Below are positions 51,958 through 61,571 of a stretch of 64,000 nucleotides of DNA, one piece after another (within the stretch, counting starts at the first letter, position 1; every line of letters starts with the position of its first letter). The position numbers and the translations under genes were made by a program. Under the pieces are notes generated by a model. It saw only the letters and a program-made list of their open reading frames with translations. It had not been told where the DNA came from and did not search any database. The stretch is from Trichomonas vaginalis G3 (taxonomy: Eukaryota > Parabasalia > Trichomonadida > Trichomonadidae), in NCBI RefSeq assembly GCF_026262505.1, contig NC_067208.1:4659962-4723961 (forward strand), read 5' to 3'.

Positions 51958-54900
51958 ATGATCAATCCGCTTGAAAGGTTTGATGCTTTCTCATCAAACC
52001 GGCTGAACAAGCGTGATGTCGGAAGTGGATATCAATTATCTTCTAGTTATACGATAGGTCCAAAAACACATGCTTTATTCACTTTCTTTCATCTAATAAA
52101 TCGGTCAGTTACAAGTGCTCCATGGCTTTTCTATCTTCACGTGTTCTTCATTGCGATTCAGTTATATGCCGCTACATTCGCCCCATATAATACAGGTGTT
52201 TGGAATGGAAAGTACCCAAAATTAGATACATTTTTCAAAATATGCACTATTATCATCCGATATATTCCTAAAGGCTCAAGTGATACAGCAGAATATGTAG
52301 TATTTGCAATTGCAGCAGTTCTTACAGTCATGAACTTTTCATTATTCATATCTATCATCTTAACACTCAAAGTACAAGAAAGTGCAAACATGAAGCTGAA
52401 AATTTTCTTCTTTTACAACTTTTTCTTTTATCCAATATTTCAAAGTTGTTTTATTTCTATTACCACGAAGAATTTATACGCAATTATAGTTAATCCATCC
52501 ATCGGTGCATTCTTTTTATCTGCCGCCGCTCTGATCGTTTTATTATTACTCTTTTTCATGTCTGGCTTAACCGCTATTGCCACTGCGTCATCACCAGCAC
52601 CAAATGTAGCAAATCCAATTTCGGTTTGGGCACCAAATTCATGGGATAGCGTTGTATTTTACTTCATGGTCACATTAGTTTTTGTTTGTGTTGAATACGA
52701 GAGCGCTCTTAAGGGCACAGCGCTTGCTGTTGTTCTCATTGTGAGATGCATCGGTTCAAGTATCCTTGGTTCCTACCATGTTGCACGAATTTATTATATT
52801 AATTACTTTGCATATCAATTCATTACATCCTGTTACATGACATTTAATATTTACATCATCATTTTGATCATTTCTGTCTTCCATCCAGGAATTGTGCCTT
52901 ATTGGGCAGTTATTGTAGTTTTTGTTTTTCTTGTTTTTGCACTGTTTTTCATTTTCAAACTTTATACTCATATTCGTATCAAGAAGTTCATGAAAAACCT
53001 GAAGAACGCACAGAAACTTGATCCCACAGATACAAAATCAAGTAAACGAACAGACGACGAAGATGAACCATTACTTGACCAATTTTCAGATTTGAAACTT
53101 GGTAATAGCATGCAAGCATTGTTTGCAGTCCGTGCAGCATGTATCTTAGGTCTTGATTGTTTTGCGGATGGTAGTATTGTTAAATACGTATTACATAACT
53201 ATCCAGATTTGCAATTCGAGATGTTATACATGAATTTTTTGATTCCAGATAATTTGAATTTCCTTAAACAATTGATTGACTCATTTTTATCACGTAATAC
53301 ACCAAAATTCCTTGAAGCAGCAATCTTATTCCAACTTGTTACATCAATACAAGAGTCATCAAATGAATTATCATCTGAGATCTCACATGAAATCTCAAAG
53401 AACTCATTGGCAGGTTTCAAATGCGAACAAATCTTATCTAAGTTCTGGGCCGGCTGTTATAAAGGTGATATTTCACAGATGTCACGTTCAACATTTATGT
53501 TACATCAGAATATTTACGAGTTGTCAGAGAACTGGCGACAATTAGTTATCCGATATCCATATTCGACACCAACACTGAAAGAATACATCAAGTTCTTGAA
53601 TGGCATTGGTCGTCAGCACCGATTGGCAGAAACATTGATCAAAGTCCATCCAAAGTTGTCAGACAATGCATCATCAAACATCAACCAAACACAACAAGAC
53701 AATGAGATCAACATGACATTATTACACATGTCTATTGAAGATGCAGTTGATCGACGTCCATTATCGAGTTTGTATCATGCTAAAATCCGATTGTATTTAG
53801 CAGTTATATTAGCCATCATTTTCATTATCGCTGCTATTGTTTTAGCATTTATTTTCATTTATATCAGTTCAGGCATGTCATCATATTTATATTATTCAGA
53901 CACAACATTATCACTGATTTTCCATTCTCCAAATCTTTTTGAAAAGATCAAAAACAACGAAAGTGATTCACGTGAGATCTTCTTCAACCATGCTAAGACA
54001 TTAGATACATCCATGACAATGTTGTTGACGAACACGCCATTTAAAGTTCTGAAGAGTAATTCAGAATTGGATACAAATTTGACTGTTCAAGTTATCAATT
54101 ACAAACAATCAGAAAAAGTCGGAATTGTCAAATTTTTACGATTATATTCATATTTTGCACGTAGTATTCCATTTGTTGAAACTAACGATACTCTTGTTAC
54201 ATTGATGAAGAACAATACATTTGGCATTGGCTATGCAGTGTTTCTTGCAAGTGATGCCGAATTAGTTTCTATTCAAAGTATTATTAATTCACTTCGTAAA
54301 TACATCAACATTTTCTATGGTGTTACATGGGGCATCATGATCTTGTTCATGGTTTCATTGATATATTTAGGTCTTCAGAATGTTCGTAATGAGTTAAAAT
54401 ACATCTTTAACTTATATTTGACCATTCCACGATCATTAATTACGGAATTCATGGATGGCAATGGTTCCAAAAAAGAAAATGCACACCGAGTTTTCTCATC
54501 AAACATCTTACAAACGAACACATTTGATGATGTTGATGATGCACAACAGAACCAAGAACAGAATGATTACAAAGCAGTTGACAATCTCAAACTGCTAGTT
54601 CATGATCAAACATCAAGTTCAACCGTTATTCCTAAACACTTTTCTCTTAAAGTTTGGTTGATCCTCGGTTGTATCACATTGTTGTTGATGATCAGTGCAA
54701 CAGTTGAAGTTTTCCTTTTCACACAGTTTGTTAGCGAGATGATGTTATGTTTCAGGACACTTCAAATGACATCACAACGAACGACAGGATGTTCTATTGC
54801 ATTGCAAGGTTTGTTGAGTAACTTCACCACATTCTCACGAGATTATTGTGTTGCACGCCTTCAATTGTCAAAAGATTTCAACAACAAACTTTTGTTTGCA

Positions 54901-56421
54901 GTTGACGAAAACATCTCTAAGAAGATGCTCACATCATCCGATTACTACTCTATTGTTCACGACCATCCATGTGAAGACGACGCTAACATGAGTTGTTGGC
55001 CATTCAATCACTTGTTCGATTATTACATGATATTAGCCAGCAAAGCATTCAATTCAACTATTTCAGATTCAGAAATGAATACATTAGTTAATCTTTACAA
55101 CGACTATTTGTATCCTAAATCAGTTGACTTGCATGAGATTGGTTACGAATACATTGTCAACCAATTCAAACGAGAACAAATCATTATTTTGCTTATTTTC
55201 TTCATTATCATCATTGTTGTTATTTTCACAGGTTTTGTTTTCCTTCGACCTATCATCAAACAACTTGATTCCACTATCGAAGCAGTCAAACTCCCATTGA
55301 AGTTCATCCCTCCAATCAAAGTTCCGGATCTCCCGAAGATCATGTTGTATCTTCAAGGTGAAGCAGATTGGCAATATGAGAATTTCTTGAATCTCACAGA
55401 GACAGACAATTCTCGATTCGGCAACTACTTGAACATCCTTGAGTATCCACATGCTATTTTCGAAGAAGACAAGACACTTCTATTCGCTAATCCTCCATTC
55501 TATTCATTGATTGGTGCACCACGCGAAGCATGCATTGGTCTTAGCATGGAATCTATTTTCTCACGAGTTATCAACTTCAAGAATGACGACAAACACCCAT
55601 TCCACGACATCCTTCGTTTCGCTGATGGTGCAGCTCAACAGACATGCACAAGCATCACTACATCATTCGAACGTCAAGGTCGTAAGATGAAGAACGTCGA
55701 AATCCACCTTACAAAGATCGAAAGCGAAGAGAACAAACACGTCTTCATCATGTCATTCGACGACTTGAGTTATCACGACCATCTTGAAGAGATCACACGA
55801 TACGAGCGCCAGATTGCCGAGAACCTGAAACACATGGCTTTACCAGCACAGCTATTCAACGCTCTTAATGTCGATGGTATTTTAAAAGCACGTAGCTACG
55901 AGAATACAGCTATGTCTAGTTTCTCTATTGGATATGCAAGCATCAAAGACGAATACGACGGCGAGCTTGCTGATGGCTGTTCTCTTTTCATGAAGTCAGT
56001 TAAAGAAGTTTCAGGTGTTTTCCCTAACATCGTCAAAATCGTCCAAGAACCTCCACATTTCATTTTCTTCTTGATTCCCGAAGAAAACGAACAACTTGAT
56101 GTTATTGCCATCCAGATGGTCCACTTCATGAACGCTGTCATCAACTCATTCAACTCCAGCACACAGAAGTTCAAGATCTCAGGCATCATGCTCGTTGGTC
56201 AGATCATGATCATCCCTATGAAGACTAAGTTACCAGTCATGGAGTGTTTTGGGAGTGGATATCGTGTTTTGATTCAGACTCGTATGAAGATCAAGAACTC
56301 AGGGAAGTTCTATGTTACAAAAGACACCGCTTCTCTTCTTACGGAACAGAAGACAGTCACATTTTCAGAAGAATGTGACTCAGACTTATATGTTGTCAAC
56401 TCTCGACACATGGATGACTAA
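51958..56421 (+). CDS. Multi-pass membrane protein with PAS and degenerate cyclase-like domain
   Basis: A 1,487-residue protein from the ATG at 51958. Residues about 45-340 hold eight or so membrane spans. A cytosolic helical part follows (about 360-600), then four more spans near 620, 785, 905 and 1085, which enclose two likely extracellular loops with Cys residues. After the last span come a PAS-like domain (about 1165-1280; NILEYPHAIFEEDKTLLFAN) and a region with the class III nucleotide cyclase outline (about 1300-1470; SSFSIGYASIKDEYDG). The usual metal-binding Asp pair is not evident, so catalysis may be lost. Trichomonads have a large family of this architecture, thought to sense outside signals. 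The first half is AT-richer than the last third. Confidence 0.7.
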   Translation: MINPLERFDAFSSNRLNKRDVGSGYQLSSSYTIGPKTHALFTFFHLINRSVTSAPWLFYLHVFFIAIQLYAATFAPYNTGVWNGKYPKLDTFFKICTIIIRYIPKGSSDTAEYVVFAIAAVLTVMNFSLFISIILTLKVQESANMKLKIFFFYNFFFYPIFQSCFISITTKNLYAIIVNPSIGAFFLSAAALIVLLLLFFMSGLTAIATASSPAPNVANPISVWAPNSWDSVVFYFMVTLVFVCVEYESALKGTALAVVLIVRCIGSSILGSYHVARIYYINYFAYQFITSCYMTFNIYIIILIISVFHPGIVPYWAVIVVFVFLVFALFFIFKLYTHIRIKKFMKNLKNAQKLDPTDTKSSKRTDDEDEPLLDQFSDLKLGNSMQALFAVRAACILGLDCFADGSIVKYVLHNYPDLQFEMLYMNFLIPDNLNFLKQLIDSFLSRNTPKFLEAAILFQLVTSIQESSNELSSEISHEISKNSLAGFKCEQILSKFWAGCYKGDISQMSRSTFMLHQNIYELSENWRQLVIRYPYSTPTLKEYIKFLNGIGRQHRLAETLIKVHPKLSDNASSNINQTQQDNEINMTLLHMSIEDAVDRRPLSSLYHAKIRLYLAVILAIIFIIAAIVLAFIFIYISSGMSSYLYYSDTTLSLIFHSPNLFEKIKNNESDSREIFFNHAKTLDTSMTMLLTNTPFKVLKSNSELDTNLTVQVINYKQSEKVGIVKFLRLYSYFARSIPFVETNDTLVTLMKNNTFGIGYAVFLASDAELVSIQSIINSLRKYINIFYGVTWGIMILFMVSLIYLGLQNVRNELKYIFNLYLTIPRSLITEFMDGNGSKKENAHRVFSSNILQTNTFDDVDDAQQNQEQNDYKAVDNLKLLVHDQTSSSTVIPKHFSLKVWLILGCITLLLMISATVEVFLFTQFVSEMMLCFRTLQMTSQRTTGCSIALQGLLSNFTTFSRDYCVARLQLSKDFNNKLLFAVDENISKKMLTSSDYYSIVHDHPCEDDANMSCWPFNHLFDYYMILASKAFNSTISDSEMNTLVNLYNDYLYPKSVDLHEIGYEYIVNQFKREQIIILLIFFIIIIVVIFTGFVFLRPIIKQLDSTIEAVKLPLKFIPPIKVPDLPKIMLYLQGEADWQYENFLNLTETDNSRFGNYLNILEYPHAIFEEDKTLLFANPPFYSLIGAPREACIGLSMESIFSRVINFKNDDKHPFHDILRFADGAAQQTCTSITTSFERQGRKMKNVEIHLTKIESEENKHVFIMSFDDLSYHDHLEEITRYERQIAENLKHMALPAQLFNALNVDGILKARSYENTAMSSFSIGYASIKDEYDGELADGCSLFMKSVKEVSGVFPNIVKIVQEPPHFIFFLIPEENEQLDVIAIQMVHFMNAVINSFNSSTQKFKISGIMLVGQIMIIPMKTKLPVMECFGSGYRVLIQTRMKIKNSGKFYVTKDTASLLTEQKTVTFSEECDSDLYVVNSRHMDD

Positions 56422-56591
56422 TTTATTTTTTTTACATTTGAGTAGGGGTAATTTTAGCTAAAAGTGACACACCTGTAAAAAGTGACACGCCCGTGAAGGA
56501 TGTGATTACCGATCGGTAATTTCGACAGTTTAGAATTTAAAATTTTTTATGGAACTGTTGCGAGTTTCATAAAGAATTTAAGGAATATAAG

Positions 56592-56727
56592 CAAAGATTT
56601 GAATCAAAATCTTAGACCTAAGCCGCTCGATTCGCTCGCGGCTTCCGCGAATTACAGATCAGCAAAGATTTGAATCAAAATCTTCAAACTAAGCCGATCG
56701 CTTCGCTCGCGGCTTTCTTTATTATTT
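56592..56727. repeat. Tandem duplication with GC-rich hairpins
   Basis: Two units share AGCAAAGATTTGAATCAAAA and a GC-rich hairpin (AAGCCGCTCGATTCGCTCGC then GGCTT; the second has AAGCCGATCGCTTCGCTCGC). Each also contains the small palindrome AGATTTGAATCAAAATCT. They lie downstream of the membrane protein gene. Two AAAAAGTGACAC-type copies lie just before, at about 56460-56490. Confidence 0.75.
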
Positions 56728-57318
56728 TAAATTTGCATATTTCCATCAAAAGTTCATAAGGTAAAAAATTTTGTTTATATTATTGCAAAATAAAATCTTC
56801 ATTATCAAAATAATATTAAATGATAATATAATATAATTTATAAACAACTATTATTTAATAAAGTTTAATTGCCAAGGTTCATCTAATTTTTTGATTTTTA
56901 ATGTTTTATGAATTTTATTTATCATGTATATATCTAATGAAGATTATATATGTAGAAGATAAGTACCTTAATATGTACGTAAAAATTAATGAAATCTATT
57001 TTGAATGTAGAACCGAGCAATTTTCAAATTTTGTGCTTTTTTTGAATTTTCTCGATACCAGATAAGTTGTGTTGGCTAAATAATATATGGATACAATGTG
57101 TCTTATAGATGAATATATGCACAAAGTTTAAGAGGCCATTTTCTTTCAGAAACCGAGATTTGTGAATTTTTTCAAATTTTGTGCTTTTTTTGATATTGAA
57201 ATTTCATTTCATTTTTTTGATGCATATCGATGCACCATGCGAACTTAAAGAAAGGCTATCTTATATAGATGCTATGACAGCTGTCATTGATAACGAATGC
57301 CATGCAGGTTGTCCATAT
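56728..57318. other. AT-rich sequence left of Polinton C
   Basis: No gene is seen. Two similar stretches near 57030 and 57165 share TTTTCAAATTTTGTGCTTTT and a preceding ACCGAG. The last five bases, CATAT, are the expected target duplication of Polinton C, which cannot be confirmed because the other end is outside. Confidence 0.5.
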
Positions 57319-57547
57319 AGTTAGTATGGGTTAGTTGGGTACTGTGGCACTGCGCGCCTCCTTACTCATTATATGTGAATTTGACACTTTACAAAACCGT
57401 TAACGTATATTTTACAACATGAATGCAAAAACTAACTTAACCTTAAATATTTACAAAGCCGCCAACCACTTCACCTCACTAACGAACTCACTAATGTAAA
57501 AATAAACGTTCTCACTATCGTTCTCACTAACGACTTCACTAATGTTC
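57319..57547. repeat. Left terminal region of Polinton C
   Basis: Inverted relative to the end of Polinton A, with which it shares GGCACTGCGCGCCTCCTTAC and the block GTGAATTTGACACTTT. Inner part has short repeats of the CTCACTAACGA type. No gene. Confidence 0.85.
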
Positions 57548-57832
57548 TCATAAATTTTCCTCAATATCTTCATCATTAGTGTTAACCCTATTGTAGTCAT
57601 ACTTGAAGCCATAAACTTTCTCTAACTTCTTAACGTACAATTTACATAACTTACCTTCGTCATCGTATGGTTTAATGATATAACTATTTCTATCTTTATA
57701 CACAGTCAATGAAAAGTCAACTGGTCTCGGATGTATTTGAAAGAACATGTTATGCTCAGGAAGGAAGAATAAATGTTTAAATGTATGTTTGTTATACTGT
57801 GGAATTCGAATGAGTTGCTTTTGTTCTGTCAT
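57548..57832 (-). CDS. Diverged stand-alone HNH C-terminal domain protein
   Basis: Ninety-four residues from the ATG at 57832. FKHLFFLPEHNMFFQIHPRP, then YDDEGKLCKLYVKKLEKVYGF, align with the 106-108-residue proteins at the ends of A and B and with the C-termini of the HNH endonucleases. Its closing KLEKVYGF resembles the endonuclease end KFKRLYGF more than the other small proteins do. As in A and B it is the gene next to the terminal repeat, reading toward the end. Its sequence divergence with conserved place and core suggests a kept function. Confidence 0.6.
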   Translation of the reverse strand: MTEQKQLIRIPQYNKHTFKHLFFLPEHNMFFQIHPRPVDFSLTVYKDRNSYIIKPYDDEGKLCKLYVKKLEKVYGFKYDYNRVNTNDEDIEENL

Positions 57833-57926
57833 TTATATAAAAATAAAAATTTTCAGTAAAAATAAACTTAAAAATTAATGATATCACCACCCTCACACGT
57901 ATGAAAACATAGCACAAAAATAAATT

Positions 57927-57976
57927 TAGGGTAGAAGGTTAGATCTAACCCGATTTCTAACCTCATTTCTACCCTG
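57927..57976. repeat. Palindromic AGATCT module, GGGTAGA class
   Basis: AGGGTAGAAGGTTAGATCTAACC-type core with two inverted CTAACC/CTACCC half-repeats, preceded by AAAAATAAATTT. It lies just after the stop of the gene at 57983. The flanks (ATGAAAACATAGC on one side and GAATTCATTGCTTTATAAC on the other) match those of the GGTGA-class module in Polinton A, so the same site has different half-repeats in the two elements. Confidence 0.8.
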
Positions 57977-57982
57977 TTGAAT

Positions 57983-58483
57983 TCATTGCTTTATAACTCT
58001 CTTCCTTGGTTTCTTTTTAGTTGCTTTCTTCACATCTGTCTCCAACTTGACTGTCTTTCTTCTTCGGCCGTAATGATACCAGTTACTTCCACCAGTCAAT
58101 GGGTCAAATGGTCTTTCGTAAGGGTTTCCATACATTCCATAGGGACCATACGGAAGAACTACTGGTGGAGAAGAAACATTTTCTTTAGTTCCATCAAATC
58201 TATTTAAATGCATTGTTTCACCTTTCATCTGGTCATTAAAGTCTTTTGCGTGTTTTGCAAACTCATCGTCCTTTCCTAAAGCATTTTCTGACTCAGTCGC
58301 AACTAAATTGGATGCTTTATTTATGAGCCCTATTTTATTTAATCTTAACTTCTTTGCAACCCAGCCTCCAATCTTCCCTTTATTTGCATCTAATGTCTTC
58401 GAAACCCTTCCTCCACTCATTTTATTTACTGCGTCATAAGCTCCAAGTGCTTTTGCTCCAAATGCTAATGCTTTTGTTCCCAT
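57983..58483 (-). CDS. Ala/Gly-rich N-terminus, basic C-terminus protein, 166 aa
   Basis: From the ATG at 58483. The first 25 residues are hydrophobic and small (ALAFGAKALGAYDA), and similar codons (AWAALGA) run upstream to the stop of the neighbouring gene, so the real start may lie slightly earlier. A Lys-rich helical part follows. A Pro/Gly/Tyr-rich segment (VVLPYGPYGMYGNPYERPFD) comes next, and the tail is basic (KKATKKKPRKRVIK). An amphipathic or membrane-active start with a basic tail resembles the cement or membrane-lytic proteins of adenovirus-like virions, but this is only an analogy. No family is recognised. Confidence 0.5.
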   Translation of the reverse strand: MGTKALAFGAKALGAYDAVNKMSGGRVSKTLDANKGKIGGWVAKKLRLNKIGLINKASNLVATESENALGKDDEFAKHAKDFNDQMKGETMHLNRFDGTKENVSSPPVVLPYGPYGMYGNPYERPFDPLTGGSNWYHYGRRRKTVKLETDVKKATKKKPRKRVIKQ

Positions 58484-58510
58484 TGCGCCTAAAGCTGCCC
58501 AAGCTACTAT

Positions 58511-58708
58511 TTACACCATATTAAAATCATCTCTCTTCAATATTATCTCATAAAAGTTCTCGTTACTGGAGAAAGTCAATGAAACATAAGCGTTCTCATT
58601 CATAAACTTCTTTCTTATATCATCTATACGCTTCAAAATGTCTGAACAATTGCTAACATCTTCTACAACAGTTATTTCATCATGAATGACCTTCAAGAAC
58701 AAGCTCAT
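58511..58708 (-). CDS. Small protein, 65 aa, unrecognised
   Basis: Starts at the ATG at 58708, directly abutting the stop of the penton-like span, and stops 28 bases before the next ATG. Mixed alpha/beta, with DILKRIDDIRKKFMNEN as a helix and NFYEIILKRDD as a strand. The tight packing suggests co-expression with the structural genes around it. No family is recognised. Confidence 0.45.
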   Translation of the reverse strand: MSLFLKVIHDEITVVEDVSNCSDILKRIDDIRKKFMNENAYVSLTFSSNENFYEIILKRDDFNMV

Positions 58709-59591
58709 TTAATATGCTATTAAAATCATCTCAATAATGAGTCCATCCTTTCCATCTTTAGGTAGCACAACATCTTTCATTGAAGAAGGTTCGACAAGTC
58801 TTATGTTAAACTTACTGACAAAGTTTGTTATACTATAATGCTTCGGCGGCGAATACATGTAGTTTGAAAGACATAATATAGATTCTTCAGCAAATTCACT
58901 TATACTGGATTTTATAACAATGTTCTCACGAGACCAAATACCGCCAATTGACAATCTTGTAAGCAATCCTGCTGAACCTTCTACTGTAAATGTCGATGGT
59001 AACATTCCACGAAGGTCATCTATTGACATCTTTGAGTCACTGAATTTAAATATTTTCTTAAAGCAATCGTCATTATCTAACCATGCAATAGCTTTGAAGT
59101 TTTCATTCGAATATACATCTGCTTCATTAAATGTAAATCCTGACTTCTTTGCAGAGATGACTTTAAAATCTATTGAGTTTGTTTCAAAATTATATGCTAT
59201 GGTAACTTCTGAAGGTAATGGATGCCCTTCCGCAGTCAGTTGTTCTCTCACTACCGTTTGAAGCTTTGTGTTAAAAACTTTCATGTCATCTCCTGTGTCT
59301 AGGTTCACATACACAGCAACAGGAAAACTATCTTGCTTCTTTGTTTCATCATTATATCTCAAAAACATTAAAGTTCTTCAATAATATTGTTCTTCCTGCT
59401 GGAATACTTCGAACCTGTCTGATTTCAATAGCTTTCTCACCTCCTACATACTCTACCCAGTGTCTTGGATATTCATAAGTATACTGACTTTCTTGAATTT
59501 TGGTTGGTTTCATCATAACATGTTCATAGTATATCTTTATACTCTTGTCAGTTAGACTCGGTGCTATGTTCTGAATATTTCTGACTTGCAT
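58709..59591 (-). pseudogene. Penton-like minor structural protein candidate of Polinton C, broken
   Basis: Minus-strand coding-like span. Early it has YPRHWVEYVGGEK and late VVLPKDGKDGLIIE, both aligning with the span at 6519-7374 of Polinton A. The middle is strand-rich. Minor capsid proteins of Polintons have this kind of layout, so a penton-like role is inferred. The copy looks broken, with about one break. It is divergent from the packaging ATPase with 16 bases between starts. Confidence 0.5.
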
Positions 59592-59607
59592 TTTTAATGG
59601 AGATAAA

Positions 59608-60495
59608 ATGAAGCATTTAATACATGACGTAGATGAAGACATGAATGAAACTACAGACAAACTTAACTCTTCTCTCATTCTTCCTTTCAGCAAAGATTAT
59701 GAGTTCTGTTCAAATGGTGTGTATTTCTATTGTGGAAAGATGGGTTCAGGTAAGACATTTAACCTCATTCGTCATATACTCATAACAGAACGTTTAGGAA
59801 ATGACTCATATTATGACCAAATCATTATATCAGCAACTTCAGACTCTATGGACTCAACAGCGAAAACATTTATGTCAAAAGTTCAAGCCTCTGTCGTTAA
59901 AGTTCCAGACAGTGAACTCATTGAATTTCTTCAACGTTACATTCGACGTAAGAGGAAATATTATGCTATCGTAGAGTTCATACAGTCAGGAATGCAAAAG
60001 ACTTCTGAGGAGATGGAAAGAATTATTGACAAACACCACTTACGTCAATACTCAGGAGTTTACGATATGAAACGACTTACAAACTACATTCTGTCAAAAC
60101 TTTCAAAATACCCCTTCAAAAAGTATCCTTCAAACACTCTGCTCGTTTGTGACGACTTCGCCGGAAAAGGTTTAGTTTCAAAGCCTGACTCACCATTAGC
60201 TAACATCATAACTAAAGTCAGACATTACCACTTAACTGTAGCAATACTTATGCAAACATGGAGGTTTTTAGCTTTAAACATAAAACGTCTCATAACTGAC
60301 TTCGTTATCTTTCAAGGTTTCTCACGTTATGATATTGAACTCATTTGGAAACAGTCAGGTATAACATTACCTTTTGAAGAAATTTGGGAAGCATATAAGT
60401 CTCTCATCTCTCCTCGTTCATACCTTGAGATTCATATCATGACTAATACCATTAAAGTCAAAAATATTCCATGGGAACGACCAACATTGTTTTAA
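59608..60495 (+). CDS. Polinton genome-packaging ATPase (A32/FtsK-HerA type)
   Basis: A 295-residue protein from the ATG at 59608. Walker A is GKMGSGKT (about residues 43-50), Walker B is NTLLVCDD (about 182-189), and a sensor-like MQTWR follows at about 220. This order and length fit the packaging ATPases of Polintons and related viruses, which drive DNA into the capsid. The frame is complete. Its last four bases overlap the end of the convergent 133-aa gene. It is flanked by structural candidates, the usual morphogenesis cluster. Confidence 0.85.
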   Translation: MKHLIHDVDEDMNETTDKLNSSLILPFSKDYEFCSNGVYFYCGKMGSGKTFNLIRHILITERLGNDSYYDQIIISATSDSMDSTAKTFMSKVQASVVKVPDSELIEFLQRYIRRKRKYYAIVEFIQSGMQKTSEEMERIIDKHHLRQYSGVYDMKRLTNYILSKLSKYPFKKYPSNTLLVCDDFAGKGLVSKPDSPLANIITKVRHYHLTVAILMQTWRFLALNIKRLITDFVIFQGFSRYDIELIWKQSGITLPFEEIWEAYKSLISPRSYLEIHIMTNTIKVKNIPWERPTLF

Positions 60496-60893
60496 AGTTT
60501 AACCTTCAATTGACTGATGGTAAACAAATTCCATGCATCTCTGTCGCCATTTCTGTTAATATTTTTGCTGTCATTCATATCATCCACTTCCCCATCCGTT
60601 AGCTTTTGAGGATATGCGTTAGAATAGCTGTTCTTAAATGAAGGCTTTTCACCTTTGAGAGCATAAACTCTATAACTTTCTGCATACTTTATGTTTGAAC
60701 CTCCTGAGCCATCATTGACATAAATTTTTATAGGCTTCCACCCTTTGTTCATGTTCCTGCTTCTTCCCTTTGCTCTTTTGTTCAGTAGTTCTACATCTTT
60801 ATACACAGCACCTGTCTCAGTGAATTCAACAATATTTTCATTCGTTAGCTTTAAATTCAAACCCTTGTCGAGTATATTGTTCATTTCATACAT
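60492..60893 (-). CDS. Unrecognised 133-aa Polinton C protein
   Basis: I take the ATG at 60893 (MYEMNNILDKG); the frame is open further upstream but overlaps the divergent gene at 60919. It is basic in the middle (KRAKGRSRNMNKGWKPIKIY), then Ser/Asn/Asp-rich, with a strand-like end. No membrane span. Stops overlap the ATPase end by four bases. Starts of this gene and the 213-aa gene are 25 bases apart around TTTTTATTCTATATG. No family is recognised. Confidence 0.5.
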   Translation of the reverse strand: MYEMNNILDKGLNLKLTNENIVEFTETGAVYKDVELLNKRAKGRSRNMNKGWKPIKIYVNDGSGGSNIKYAESYRVYALKGEKPSFKNSYSNAYPQKLTDGEVDDMNDSKNINRNGDRDAWNLFTISQLKVKL

Positions 60894-60918
60894 ATAAAAG
60901 GTTTTTATTCTATATGAA

Positions 60919-61560
60919 ATGAGAAGCAAATCCATCTTAGCTGGTGCCGTTAATGTTCCAATTGAACCAACATCAAATGTTGACTCACGAACGACAAACA
61001 ATATTGTCATAAAGAACTATAGTTCGGAGTGTTTGAAAGAAAAAGAACCAGATCTTAAGTCGGGACCTTCGGTCTTGGCGCATGGCGCCGTGAATTTAAA
61101 CACAGCTTCAAACGCTAACGCTACATCAGATGTTAAGTTAGAATATCCACCACTGGACCAAGTTCTTTCAAGAGAAGCCAACGACAACCCTTACACAAAT
61201 GTTCAAACAAATCCTTCAGATAACGTAGACCATTACCTTCTTCAGTTATACCAAACAATTTTACTCAAAGACGATAAGAAGCTTTTGATAAATCTTATAA
61301 GTAAGAACCAAATAATTCTAACAAAGGAGGACCTTGAAAATGTTATCTCACGAATAACAGGGAAACAATGTGTCATTGATTATCTCGACCCTGAAATCGA
61401 ATGCTGTGGTCAAACTCCACTATTCATGAAAATAGGTAACATCCGCATCATTGAAACACCAGGTACTCCAGGAGTTGAGTTTAAGTATAAATATTCGAAC
61501 GAGTATACAAAACTATCTACTTACTATAAGCTTTGTTTGAAATATGTTTTAGTAAATTAA
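60919..61560 (+). CDS. Unrecognised 213-aa Polinton C protein with in-frame hairpin module
   Basis: From the ATG at 60919. The N-terminal 90 residues are polar and Asn/Ser-rich. The C-terminal 110 look folded, with a helix (DHYLLQLYQTILLKDDKKLL) then strands (CGQTPLFMKIGNIRIIETPG). A paired-hairpin module at 61064-61089 adds SGPSVLAHGAVN in frame. The gene converges with the 80-aa gene across a second paired-hairpin module. Function unknown; a virion protein is plausible from its place. Confidence 0.5.
   Translation: MRSKSILAGAVNVPIEPTSNVDSRTTNNIVIKNYSSECLKEKEPDLKSGPSVLAHGAVNLNTASNANATSDVKLEYPPLDQVLSREANDNPYTNVQTNPSDNVDHYLLQLYQTILLKDDKKLLINLISKNQIILTKEDLENVISRITGKQCVIDYLDPEIECCGQTPLFMKIGNIRIIETPGTPGVEFKYKYSNEYTKLSTYYKLCLKYVLVN
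61064..61089. repeat. Paired trinucleotide-loop hairpins inside the 213-aa gene
   Basis: GACC-TTC-GGTC then GGCGC-ATG-GCGCC. The order of the short and long stems is reversed relative to 5854. In frame. Confidence 0.65.
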
Positions 61561-61571
61561 AGCAGTCAGGA

